Positions 35,710 to 44,850 of a stretch of DNA of 64,000 nt are shown here, one piece after another. This DNA is from Oscillospiraceae bacterium (GTDB lineage: Bacteria; Bacillota; Clostridia; Oscillospirales; Acutalibacteraceae): NCBI GenBank assembly GCA_015065765.1, contig SVPP01000002.1, positions 72,696 to 136,695 on the forward strand. Reading direction: 5' to 3'. The notes below the pieces were generated by a model. It saw only the letters and a list, made by a program, of their open reading frames with translations, ran no database searches and was not told the origin of the DNA. The position numbers and the translations under genes are program-made. Position 1 is the stretch's first letter. Every line of letters starts with the position of its first letter.

Positions 35710-36198
35710 TTATTTTATCGGGGCAGGTCTGCATTTTGCGGTGAATTCAGAAACATTGATTCTGATTACTGCAACAACGCTGACAAGCTTTTCATTGAAT
35801 TCAAAATCTTTTCCTGTCTGAGTTTTCATGAGAACTGAAAGTGCTTTCATTTTTTCTTCCGGGTCTTCGACGATTTCTGCAAGTCCCCTGCCCATGATTG
35901 AAGAATATGTTATGCCGTATTTGCAGGCAACGTCACCTTCAAATGGTACAATGTCGCAATCCATTTCAAAGAAAACCTTGGGATTCTGACGGATAAGGTC
36001 AAGCTTTCTGCCTCTTCTTGCACCGTGGAGATAAAGGGTAAGTTTGTCATTCTCGTATACATAGCCATAGTTCATGGGAACAACGTATGCCTCATCTCCA
36101 TCCACAAGCCCGAGATGCAAAACCTTTGCCTTGTCAAGTATTTCGAGAATTTTGTTGATGTCAGTAACTACTCTTTCTCTTCGTGTCATTCCGTTCAT
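35710..36198 (-). CDS. Pyridoxamine 5'-phosphate oxidase-fold FMN protein (NimA-like)
   Basis: 162 residues. MTRRERVVTDINKILEILDKAK, GDEAYVVPMNYGYVYENDKL and LHGARRGRKLDLIRQNPKV are typical of small split-barrel flavin proteins of the 5-nitroimidazole resistance (NimA)/PPOX-like family. The biochemical substrate is usually unknown; presence alone does not show drug resistance. The ribosome site AAAGGAGA lies inside the last codons of the preceding glycosidase gene, and the genes are 3 bp apart, so they are coupled. Confidence 0.87.
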   Translation of the reverse strand: MNGMTRRERVVTDINKILEILDKAKVLHLGLVDGDEAYVVPMNYGYVYENDKLTLYLHGARRGRKLDLIRQNPKVFFEMDCDIVPFEGDVACKYGITYSSIMGRGLAEIVEDPEEKMKALSVLMKTQTGKDFEFNEKLVSVVAVIRINVSEFTAKCRPAPIK

Positions 36199-36201
36199 AT
36201 T

Positions 36202-38193
36202 TTACTCTCCTTTCACAATTCTCAAAGCCATGTCTGTTGCAGTTGGTTTTTCGCCGATGTAATATGTTCCGTAAGGTGAAGATGTAAACTCTTGTTCATC
36301 GTAAGCTTTACCTGTAATAGGGTCAAACCACTGATAAGTGTAAACTGTGTCAGGTTCAAGGTTTCCCACAGTACCTGTTTTGATTCCGGCATAACCTTTT
36401 GCATTTGCTCTTTCTGCTACAGAAGGATCTGTGAATGAGTAGAAATAAAGTACGATTTCTGTGTTGTCAGAATTGCTTGCACAGGTGTAATAAACACCGA
36501 TGGAGGGAGAAAAGTATGCCGGATTATCAAAGCGGGGAATCAGATTGTACCACTCTGTTTTTTCAAGGAAAGAGCGCATATATCCTGATTGGTAGGAGCT
36601 TGCATACTCAAGGGAATCCTGCCATGTGGCATTTTTCTTTTCTTCGCTCGTGATTGTGTCAACACCATCAGAGCTGTCATTTTCTTCGTCATAAATGTTG
36701 AGATAACTCCATGTATCATGGCCACCCCAGCCGTAGCCGTACATTCCGTTAAGATATGCTGTCCAGCCCTGCATTCTTGCACCGAAGTTTTTTGTCCAGA
36801 GGTAGCAATACTGACCCTCGTAGTTTACAACGGGTTTTCCCTGAGAATTGTACCAGAGATCTTTTTCTCTGCTGAAATCGCTTTGCTCTGTTTTTGACGG
36901 TGTCCACTGTGCGGCGTAGAAATTATGCTCCTTTACGTCGCGGAAGCATGAGGGCATGGCGTCGTTATTGTAAACAGTGCATTTGTCACTCGCACCACGT
37001 CCGTTACCATATGCGGCAGTTGCACCTGTGTTTTCCTGATGGGCCGTAAGCGGATGGTCATAGGCATCATATTTTGCGATGTACTGTGCCACCAGCTTGT
37101 AAGGGTTATTTATGTGATTCCAGTCGGGATGAGTTGTTTCGCTCCAGTAGAAATCGTTATCTACCTCTTGTCCCAGTGTCCACATGACAGGATATGCACC
37201 GTATCTTGCAACCCAGTAACGTGACAGCTTTTCAAGATATTTTTTCGCCTGATCAGATATTTCTCTCATTCCGTCAGCGATGGTTTTGTCAGAGTAGCCG
37301 CCGTTGTTGGCAATAAGCAACTCCATAGAGTAGGGGAAGAAGAATTGTGCGTTTGCATGTACAAGTCCGTTGTCAGCGATGATTTTAAATTTTTCATCGT
37401 AGTTTCTGAGACCTGCAATTTCGTACTCAGCAATACCGTTTGCCAAGTCGAAAGTAGCTCCGATAGGCTCACTCTGGAAAACCGTAAAGCCCTGAGACAC
37501 TCTCTTTTCGCAGATGGTTTTCACCATATCAACTGTTTCATCACCAAGACTCCAGTGGGTGTCGCCGAGATAAAAGAAGGGAGTGCCGTCAGCAAAGGTT
37601 AAATATTTTTTTCCGTAAGCTGTTGTGACAAAGCCGTGTTTGTAGATATCGAGGTTACCTGAATATTCAGTGCAGACGACTTTACCTGTTTTTGAGTGAA
37701 GAGACGTATTTTCTTCGTCTGTGCATACGGTTTTGTAATACCAGTCACCTGCGGCAGGACAGACAAAACGGATTTTCCATGTGTCTCCTCCATCCCAGAA
37801 AGCAGGGATTGTGTAGACTTTTCCGTCACCATATAGAAGGAGGTCAACATCAACATCCTCAAAGGGATTTGCATATTTCTTTTCGCTGATGAAAGAAATT
37901 TCTTCTGCCACCCAGGTTTCGGCAGTAAGTGTTTGTTCAGGTGTTATATCAATATCACCTGAGATTTCCTGCCATGACGGAGTGAATTCAGGTGCAGAGG
38001 GAATAGCTGTTTCATCGGTTTTGAATATTATGTTCCATGCCCTCCCTAAAAGACTCACGAAATTTGTGCCGTATTTTTCAAAAAACGTTACAATTGCAGG
38101 AAGACTCCGCCCTTCCGTTGTTGCCGAAGCGGGAAGAGAAAAAACAGAAACTAAAATTACAATGCTGAGAAACAATGAAATAATTTTTTTCAT
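36202..38193 (-). CDS. Secreted DUF4038/DUF5060-type glycoside hydrolase (GH140-like)
   Basis: 663 residues. Signal peptide about 1-25, an amphipathic segment (about 31-58), a DUF5060-like beta domain (about 85-185) with ANPFEDVDVDLLLYGDG and FWDGGDTWKIRFVCPAAGDW, then a TIM barrel (about 190-560). Barrel motifs: FADGTPFFYLGDTHWS, a likely acid/base Glu in MWTLGQEVDND, and a likely nucleophile Glu in VVNYEGQYCYLW. Related enzymes act on apiose-, rhamnose- or glucuronyl-containing plant glycans; specificity cannot be read here. A C-terminal beta domain follows. It is 4 bp downstream of the RlmD-type gene in a minus-strand run. Confidence 0.8.
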   Translation of the reverse strand: MKKIISLFLSIVILVSVFSLPASATTEGRSLPAIVTFFEKYGTNFVSLLGRAWNIIFKTDETAIPSAPEFTPSWQEISGDIDITPEQTLTAETWVAEEISFISEKKYANPFEDVDVDLLLYGDGKVYTIPAFWDGGDTWKIRFVCPAAGDWYYKTVCTDEENTSLHSKTGKVVCTEYSGNLDIYKHGFVTTAYGKKYLTFADGTPFFYLGDTHWSLGDETVDMVKTICEKRVSQGFTVFQSEPIGATFDLANGIAEYEIAGLRNYDEKFKIIADNGLVHANAQFFFPYSMELLIANNGGYSDKTIADGMREISDQAKKYLEKLSRYWVARYGAYPVMWTLGQEVDNDFYWSETTHPDWNHINNPYKLVAQYIAKYDAYDHPLTAHQENTGATAAYGNGRGASDKCTVYNNDAMPSCFRDVKEHNFYAAQWTPSKTEQSDFSREKDLWYNSQGKPVVNYEGQYCYLWTKNFGARMQGWTAYLNGMYGYGWGGHDTWSYLNIYDEENDSSDGVDTITSEEKKNATWQDSLEYASSYQSGYMRSFLEKTEWYNLIPRFDNPAYFSPSIGVYYTCASNSDNTEIVLYFYSFTDPSVAERANAKGYAGIKTGTVGNLEPDTVYTYQWFDPITGKAYDEQEFTSSPYGTYYIGEKPTATDMALRIVKGE

Positions 38194-38197
38194 AAAA

Positions 38198-39550
38198 TCA
38201 CCTCTTGATTAATGCGACTGTCTCACAATGTGCCGTGCGTGGGAAGAGGTCTACGGGTGTGGCTTCGATTACATTGAAGTTATAGTTTTTGAAAATTTCG
38301 CAATCTCTTGCAAGCGTTGCAGGATCGCAGGAAACGTAGACAACTCTTTCGGAGTTGAATTCCGAGATTGTTTCAATAAGTTTTGGTGTCAGACCTTTTC
38401 TTGGTGGATCCACTATGATTATATCTGCTTTTATATTTTTTTCTTTCAGAACCTCTGCTGCTTTCTCCGCATCACCGCAGATAAATTCTGTGTTTTCTCT
38501 GCCGTTCAGTTCTGCATTTTCTTTTGCGTCCGCAATGGCTTCAGGGATGATTTCAACACCAATCAATCTTTCTGCATCTTTTGCTGTGCAGAGTCCGATT
38601 GTGCCTGTGCCACAGTAAAGGTCAATTACGTTTTTACCTTTGACGTCGCCCATGTATTCTTTTGCTTTTTCGTAAAGCTTCTGAGCCTGAAGTCGGTTGA
38701 CCTGATAAAATGAAAGGGGAGAGATTTTGATTTTTGTGCCGCAGAGAATATCTGTAATGTATCCTTTGCCGTAAAGATTTATGCACTTCTTTCCTAAAAT
38801 CACATTTGTTTTTTCTGGATTTATGTTGAGCACAATTGATTTGATTTCAGGAAATTTTTCTGTCATAGTTTTCACAAGCTCATCCTGATTTTTAATTTTC
38901 TTCTGTGTGGAAACAAGTGTGAGCATAACCTCATTTGTTGCTTCCGCTATGCGAAGATAAATATGTCTGAGTGTGCCTTTTCCTGTTCTTTCATCAAAAG
39001 AGGATATATTATTTTTCTCTGCCCATGCACATACTTCTTTTACGATTTCTGAAAAAATTTCAGGCTGGAGAAGACAATCATCACACGGGATGATTTCGTG
39101 TGTTCTTGAGGCAAAAAAGCCTGCATAAAATTTTCCGTTTTCATTTTTTACGGGATATTGTGCTTTGTTTCTGTATCTTAAACTGCTGTCTGCAGAAATT
39201 ATCGGTTTTAAGTTTATATTTTCAAAGTGTCCGATTCGCTCAAAAGCATCACGTACACCTGTTTCTTTTATTTTGATTTCATCTGAATATTTTACATGGC
39301 GGTAAACACATCCGCCGCATTTTTTGAAAACACTGCAGTCGTTTTCCTGTCTTTTGGGAGAAGGGGTAATAATTTTTTCAATTTTGCCGATGTTATAATT
39401 TTTCTTTGATTTGATAATTTTTATTTCAAGCTCATCGCCTGTAACTCCGCCTGCTACAAAGCAGACAACACCATCAACCCTGCAGACACCGAAGCCTGAA
39501 GAGTTGATCGAATCTATATTCACTTTATGGCAACTGTTCTTTTCCGCCAT
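38198..39550 (-). CDS. rlmD: 23S rRNA (uracil-C5)-methyltransferase, RlmD/RumA family
   Basis: 450 residues. N-terminal TRAM domain (about 1-60), an Fe-S-type cysteine cluster (CSVFKKCGGCVYRH plus a later Cys), and a SAM-binding methyltransferase core with DLYCGTGTIGLC, IIVDPPRKGL and the catalytic cysteine in YVSCDPATLARD. It makes 5-methyluridine in 23S rRNA (U1939 or U747 position) or in tRNA; Firmicute members (RlmCD) can do two sites. AAAGGAT precedes ATG. It is a housekeeping gene embedded among secreted hydrolases. Confidence 0.93.
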   Translation of the reverse strand: MAEKNSCHKVNIDSINSSGFGVCRVDGVVCFVAGGVTGDELEIKIIKSKKNYNIGKIEKIITPSPKRQENDCSVFKKCGGCVYRHVKYSDEIKIKETGVRDAFERIGHFENINLKPIISADSSLRYRNKAQYPVKNENGKFYAGFFASRTHEIIPCDDCLLQPEIFSEIVKEVCAWAEKNNISSFDERTGKGTLRHIYLRIAEATNEVMLTLVSTQKKIKNQDELVKTMTEKFPEIKSIVLNINPEKTNVILGKKCINLYGKGYITDILCGTKIKISPLSFYQVNRLQAQKLYEKAKEYMGDVKGKNVIDLYCGTGTIGLCTAKDAERLIGVEIIPEAIADAKENAELNGRENTEFICGDAEKAAEVLKEKNIKADIIIVDPPRKGLTPKLIETISEFNSERVVYVSCDPATLARDCEIFKNYNFNVIEATPVDLFPRTAHCETVALIKR

Positions 39551-39622
39551 AATTTATCCTTTCTATAAAGCAAGGTGAGGCTAATTGCTCAGCCCCACCC
39601 ACCAGTAAATAATTATTTGATT

Positions 39623-41521
39623 TTATTCAGCCTTAAGGTTTCCGAGAAATTCGTTAAAAACATCTGAGAAGCCTCTGGGGCCTACGAGAGCATATACGAT
39701 ATCGTTAAGACCGCCAAGGATGAAATCGAGAGCCTTGTCAGCTGTTGTGGGCTCTGTAGGAGCGTCATAACGTCCGATTTCTACCATGTAGTTGTAGAGT
39801 GCATCAATGATTTTGTCATCTTCAACACGATTATTGATTGTTCTGTCCATCATAGCTTCTGCATCTGCAACAAGCTTTGTGAGTTTTTCTGCCTGCTCTG
39901 CTGTAAGTGTAAGACCTTCGTATTCACCAGCAAGGAGAGCCTTTGCATCGGGAATGTAGTCTCTTTTGAGGTCCTTAATATTTCTTGATTCGTTGAACTG
40001 AGGATACTTATCGTTGTGAACATCCTTTACTTCATCGAACACGATAGCGTAGCAAAGCTCAAGAGCTGTATCGTTCCATGTAAGCTCATGTGTTTCGTCA
40101 ACAAAACACCACGTAGTTTCAGGGAAAAGTGAAGTTGAAACGTCAAGTGATTTGTTAGGTGAAATGTGGTTGTGAGCGGGATCTGTACATGTGGGATTTG
40201 TTGCTTTGTAGTCAATGGGAAGCTGCTGACCTGCAGGTGCATATGTTACGCCAACACCTGTTGAAGAAATCTGAATGATTTCGTCAGAGTTTGTTGTTTC
40301 TGAAGATGCGAAGAACTGGAAGAACACAAAGTCGCTTGTCTGTTCACCGAAGCCCATGTCATAGCCGCAGATGAAGTAGAATTCCACACCATACTCGTCA
40401 CGGCACTTGTAGAGTGTTTCTTTAAGGTTGCCCTGAATCTTGTGGTATTCGTCGCACTGAGCCTTGATATTCTTCATATCTTCACCTGCAAAATATTTTG
40501 CAGCGATTGCATCGTATCTGTTCTGAGGAACAAGTGAGAAGAATGATGTTGTTGTGCAGATAAGGTTTTCCACAACTGCTGTAAGAGCCTGGTCAATGAA
40601 TTCTCTGAGAACGGGTTTGGGGAAGAGTCTGAGAGCGATGTTTACAAGGTTGCCCCAGGGCTCACCAACAAGACCGGCAATGATACCGTTGTAGAGAAGA
40701 TCAGGAGCTTTATCTGTATATTTGAGCTCAAGAAGGTCAGCAAAAACATCACTGCCGTCCCATGCACCAACGATTGAAATAACTTTTTCAACGTCTTTCT
40801 TCTCGCCGTATTTTGCAAGATATGCACTTGTAACTGTGGCACCCATGCTCATGGGAACGATGATAACTTTATCAGCGCCTGTTTCTTTCTTTACAACATT
40901 TGTGATGAAATCATCAAGACCGTCAGCTTCTTTGAGTGTGTAAGAGAAAGCTGAGTAGTTGTAGCAGTAAACGTTTTCTTCACCGATAACGTCGATAAGT
41001 TCCTGACAAGGGATTCTCTTAAGGAAAATTTCTTTACCTTCAGTACCTTTTTCGCCGTACATTTTCTCGTAGTTGGCAAGGTTTGTTCTGAAGTTGGGAG
41101 TTTCAACGTTTGCGGGAGGATTGCCGTTTTCGTCAAGTTTGCAGAATTCGAAGAGCATGTCTACAAGGTCTGCAAGAGCTGCGTCTGAAACAAGGTTCTT
41201 ACCAACGAGAAGTGTAAGGATAAGGGGACCTGCAGCCTTAACGAGAGTGAGAATGTTCTCAAAAGAACCAAGGTCAAGGTTTACACCGATAAGGTTCCAA
41301 TGTGAAATTTCATTACCGTCTGCGTCATAAGCATATGTTTCTGACTGACCGATACCGGGGAGAAAAACAACGGGAGTATATTTTCCGTCTTTCTTTTCCG
41401 CAAGGTCTGCTACATCGCTGAGAGAGTCAACCTCTGTAGCGAAAACGCTTGACATGCCTGCAACTGCAAATGTAGAAACAAGCAGTGCTACGCAAAGTAC
41501 AATTGATATAACTTTTTTCAT
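39623..41521 (-). CDS. Large secreted alpha/beta-hydrolase, paralogue of the 34182 gene
   Basis: 632 residues with a signal peptide (about 1-28). Lipase-like elements: TPVVFLPGIGQSETY near the start, YCYNYSAFSYTL, and the nucleophile elbow VIIVPMSMGATVTSAYLAKYG (given in part), with P-M-S-M-G. A late block, LDVSTSLFPETTWCFVDETHEL, aligns with DASTCLFPDYTWFVRGINHA in the 34182 hydrolase. The C-terminal about 110 residues are helical and lack a counterpart there. The elbow differs from GxSxG in its first residue in both proteins. AGGAGGT precedes ATG. It is followed by rlmD 72 bp downstream. A surface lipid or ester hydrolase is inferred. Confidence 0.68.
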   Translation of the reverse strand: MKKVISIVLCVALLVSTFAVAGMSSVFATEVDSLSDVADLAEKKDGKYTPVVFLPGIGQSETYAYDADGNEISHWNLIGVNLDLGSFENILTLVKAAGPLILTLLVGKNLVSDAALADLVDMLFEFCKLDENGNPPANVETPNFRTNLANYEKMYGEKGTEGKEIFLKRIPCQELIDVIGEENVYCYNYSAFSYTLKEADGLDDFITNVVKKETGADKVIIVPMSMGATVTSAYLAKYGEKKDVEKVISIVGAWDGSDVFADLLELKYTDKAPDLLYNGIIAGLVGEPWGNLVNIALRLFPKPVLREFIDQALTAVVENLICTTTSFFSLVPQNRYDAIAAKYFAGEDMKNIKAQCDEYHKIQGNLKETLYKCRDEYGVEFYFICGYDMGFGEQTSDFVFFQFFASSETTNSDEIIQISSTGVGVTYAPAGQQLPIDYKATNPTCTDPAHNHISPNKSLDVSTSLFPETTWCFVDETHELTWNDTALELCYAIVFDEVKDVHNDKYPQFNESRNIKDLKRDYIPDAKALLAGEYEGLTLTAEQAEKLTKLVADAEAMMDRTINNRVEDDKIIDALYNYMVEIGRYDAPTEPTTADKALDFILGGLNDIVYALVGPRGFSDVFNEFLGNLKAE

Positions 41522-41596
41522 CTTTCTACCTCCTAAGTTTTAGGATAAATTTATACCTATAAATAATATCATATTTAAAACGAAAATACAATATGT

Positions 41597-44500
41597 TTAT
41601 TTGTAAATTTTAAATGTTTTTACTTCGCCCGGTTTAAGAAGGAAGGTGAAAGAGTTGCCTTTTACAGTTAATTCTTTTTCCTCATCTTCCATCATGTTGC
41701 ACTCGACAATTTTTGTCGCGTCAAAGCCCAGATAAGCGGTAACATTTCCCCTTTGCTTTTTACACTCATAGAATCTGAGAATGTAACCGTCTTCTGACTG
41801 CGATTTTTTGAGAGCATCAACAACGATGTTGTTCTTATCAAAAGAAATAAAGGATTTTTCACTTTCAAGAGAGCCTTTTTTTGCAGTTTTTCTGAAGCCC
41901 TCAAGAGGAAGATTGAGAGAGAAGGCTTCCTCTATCGTTGATTCTGACCATGTGCCTGAGTGAGGATAGAAACTGTAGACAAAGGTGTTTATACCATGGT
42001 CTGAAGTTCTGTCAGGACAGTTAGGTGAACGCATGAGAGTAATTCTCATCCTGTTTTCAAAAATATCATATCCGTACTTGGAATCGTTGAGAATACTTAC
42101 ACCGTAGTTTCCTTCGGAAAGATCAGCCCATTTGTGAGCCGAAACCTCAAATTTTGCAAGGTCATAAGAGGTTGTGTAATGTGTAGGTCTTTCAATTGAG
42201 CCGTGTGCGATTTCGTATGTTGCCTTTGTCGAAAGAATGTCCGTAAGGAAAGCGGCTTTCAGAATCTTTTCTGTTTCGTGCCAGTCAACCTCGGTTTCAA
42301 AATCAAGATGAGAAGAGTTTCTTCTGAGAAGAATTTTCTGAGTGATTGTTGATTTGTTGAACTTTCTTGTGATTCGGATGCCCGCTTTTTCACCATCATC
42401 GGGAATAACCTTTATCTCTTCAGCATCAATTAAATCCCAGAATTTTTTCTGATAATTTATTTCAAGATTCCATGCACTTTCATGGATGGGTTTATCCTGG
42501 AAAATCGTGAGAAGATTGCTTTTGCCTGAGAGAGTTTCTCTGTCGTTTTCTTTGTCGTAAATTGATGTGATAAGACCGTTTTTGTCAAAGCGGACACGAA
42601 GCTTTTCATTTTCAATGATTTTTTCAGTAGCTCTGACCGCCTTGAATTTATTTTTGATTTCGTCACAAGAGAAAATTTTATATCCCATTGGCGGAACATT
42701 TTCAGCATAGAATGTAGTGCCGTCAACTGTAACATATCCGCTTCTTTCAAATGAAAGGAGATTCCATACAATGAATGAATCTTTTTCTGCGGACACATGT
42801 GAATTGATTTTTTCAAGTATATCTGATTTTATTTCTCCTGCTTCTGCCATCAGCTTTTCAAAAACATTTTTAGCATCAATGTGAGCCTCATGAATTGATG
42901 TGCCGGGGAGAGTATCGTGGAACTGATTTTTAAGAAGAAGTTTCCAGATTTCCTCAAGCTTTTCTTTGGGATATTTTTCGCCCGAAATGTTTTCAAGAAT
43001 TGATGCTAACATTTCAGTTCTTGTTACGAGTAATTCGCTCTGTCTGTTATATTTTTTGATGATTGCCTGAGAGGTGTATGTACCTCTGTGGTTTTCATAG
43101 TACATTTCGTCATACCATGTAGGCAGTTTGTCACGCACTTTTTCTGCTTCCTTGAAAAATTCAGAAACAGGAGCTTGTTTTACCTTTGGTATTCCGGGGA
43201 CAGAGCCGTATCTCTCAGCTCTTTCAACCATGCTGTATGTACATCCGCCGCCGCCGTCACCGTAGCCGTACATACCGATTGTTGCGGGGAAAACATCGGA
43301 CTGAGAGTTTTTCTCGTCAAAAGCAATAATGTCGTCTGCTTCACATTCACCGCCGTAGCCCTTGCCTTTAACAATGTGAGCGAGGACCTCGCTGCCGTCC
43401 TGGCCTTTCCATTTGAACGTGGAAACGGGGAAGGGATTTACGTCCTGATTTGCAAGTTTTGCACTGACAAAATATTTCATGCCGCTTCGTCTGATAATCT
43501 GCGGTAGTGCCCATGAGAAACCAAAGCAGTCAGGAAGCCAGTATGTGTCGCTCTCAACACCGAATTCGTTTCTGAAAAATTCTCTGCCGTAAAGCAGCTG
43601 ACGGATGAGAGATTCACCATTTGCAACGTTTGTGTCAGCTTCAACCCATGAGTTGCCCTCGATAATCCATTTTCCCTCCTTGATTTTTTCTTTGATTCTC
43701 TCATATAATTCAGGGTAATGGTTTTTAAGGAAGTCATAGAGAATAGCCTGACTCTGTGTGAAAACCATGTCAGGATATCTGTCCATAAGCTCAAGGTTGT
43801 TCGCCATTGTGCGTGCAGTTTTTCTGACCGTTTCCCTTACTTCCCAGAGCCATGCGATGTCAATGTGACAGTGACCGGTCATGTAGACAGTTGATGTGGG
43901 AATATAAGAAATCTTTTTAAGCTGTTCATCAAGATACTTCTTTGCTTTTACAATTGATGCTCTGCCTCTTTCTTTATCAAAGTCAAAGTCTATCATATGA
44001 ACAGAATCATCAAGAGCCTCGTAAAGACGCGCGTTTATGTATCTGTCTTCAACAAAGGGGAGAGCACCCCATATTGTGTTGATGTCATAGATATAGCTTT
44101 CGCATACGGGATCGACGGCAACTATACGCGCCTTTTCCATTGTATATGTTTCTTCTGTTGCGCCTTCCATTGCGAAATCGCAGAAACCTGCGGAGTTAAG
44201 AGCGTTTTCAATTTCGATGTGGATTTTCTGTCCCGCTTTTTCGTATACAGGCAGGAATATCTGGTCACGGTTTACCCAGCCGAATTTCATGTTTGAACTG
44301 ACGGCTCCTACGATTTTACCGTCAACTCTTACAATTGCTTCACCACCGAAATTGATTTCGAGATAAAGCTTTTTGTTTGTAAGCTCCTCAGGAATTACAA
44401 AATCTGCAGAAAACCATGTTGTTCTGTGGTATCCTGTTTTCCATTCATCACCGAGATGTCTTGTTTTTTCGGTGCCTTCCCATTTTTCGAGAACTCCGTA

Positions 44501-44617
44501 ATCACTGTGAATGCCCTCGATTGTATGCCACTCGTCTATATTGCAGATATCCGTTATAAGAAAGGAGGGAACCTGTTTTATCATGTCAAATAGTACACCT
44601 GTTTTTATAGTTTTCAT
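41597..44617 (-). CDS. Alpha-mannosidase (GH38), cytoplasmic
   Basis: 1006 residues from ATG 44617; GGAGGTGATACTAATG shows the upstream GTG 44626 is part of the ribosome site. A beta-sandwich N-terminal domain (about 30-160) precedes the GH38 catalytic domain with the zinc-binding MTGHCHIDIAWLWEVRET (about 247-264), WVEADTNVANGESLIRQ and YWLPDCFGFSW, whose Asp (about 363) is the nucleophile. Typical helical and C-terminal beta domains follow. It removes alpha-mannose, probably from imported N-glycan or mannan fragments, since no signal peptide is present. Divergent from the EF-G-like gene. Confidence 0.94.
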   Translation of the reverse strand: MKTIKTGVLFDMIKQVPSFLITDICNIDEWHTIEGIHSDYGVLEKWEGTEKTRHLGDEWKTGYHRTTWFSADFVIPEELTNKKLYLEINFGGEAIVRVDGKIVGAVSSNMKFGWVNRDQIFLPVYEKAGQKIHIEIENALNSAGFCDFAMEGATEETYTMEKARIVAVDPVCESYIYDINTIWGALPFVEDRYINARLYEALDDSVHMIDFDFDKERGRASIVKAKKYLDEQLKKISYIPTSTVYMTGHCHIDIAWLWEVRETVRKTARTMANNLELMDRYPDMVFTQSQAILYDFLKNHYPELYERIKEKIKEGKWIIEGNSWVEADTNVANGESLIRQLLYGREFFRNEFGVESDTYWLPDCFGFSWALPQIIRRSGMKYFVSAKLANQDVNPFPVSTFKWKGQDGSEVLAHIVKGKGYGGECEADDIIAFDEKNSQSDVFPATIGMYGYGDGGGGCTYSMVERAERYGSVPGIPKVKQAPVSEFFKEAEKVRDKLPTWYDEMYYENHRGTYTSQAIIKKYNRQSELLVTRTEMLASILENISGEKYPKEKLEEIWKLLLKNQFHDTLPGTSIHEAHIDAKNVFEKLMAEAGEIKSDILEKINSHVSAEKDSFIVWNLLSFERSGYVTVDGTTFYAENVPPMGYKIFSCDEIKNKFKAVRATEKIIENEKLRVRFDKNGLITSIYDKENDRETLSGKSNLLTIFQDKPIHESAWNLEINYQKKFWDLIDAEEIKVIPDDGEKAGIRITRKFNKSTITQKILLRRNSSHLDFETEVDWHETEKILKAAFLTDILSTKATYEIAHGSIERPTHYTTSYDLAKFEVSAHKWADLSEGNYGVSILNDSKYGYDIFENRMRITLMRSPNCPDRTSDHGINTFVYSFYPHSGTWSESTIEEAFSLNLPLEGFRKTAKKGSLESEKSFISFDKNNIVVDALKKSQSEDGYILRFYECKKQRGNVTAYLGFDATKIVECNMMEDEEKELTVKGNSFTFLLKPGEVKTFKIYK

Positions 44618-44753
44618 TAGTATCACCTCCTGAAAAATATATCATACAAAGCTTAAGATGTCAATTTCTTGTCTCTGAAAAGGAAAAAATATATGTTTTT
44701 GTGCAATATTGCAGAAAACATATAAATTTTTTCATCTTTTTTGAAATAAATTA

Positions 44754-44782
44754 TTGAAATTTTCCAAAACGCGTGATATAAT
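44754..44782 (+). promoter_or_regulatory. Promoter of the EF-G-like gene
   Basis: TTGAAA (44754-44759), 17-bp spacer, extended TGATATAAT (core 44777-44782). Confidence 0.8.
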
Positions 44783-44850
44783 GGTGAGGTATTACGGCTG
44801 CAAAATAAAATTGTGTGTGCAGCAAAAGAGGATACAAAGGAGGAATTTAG

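Noticed and set aside
43088-43507. 139-codon plus-strand frame inside the alpha-mannosidase gene
   Set aside because: Antisense shadow of GH38.
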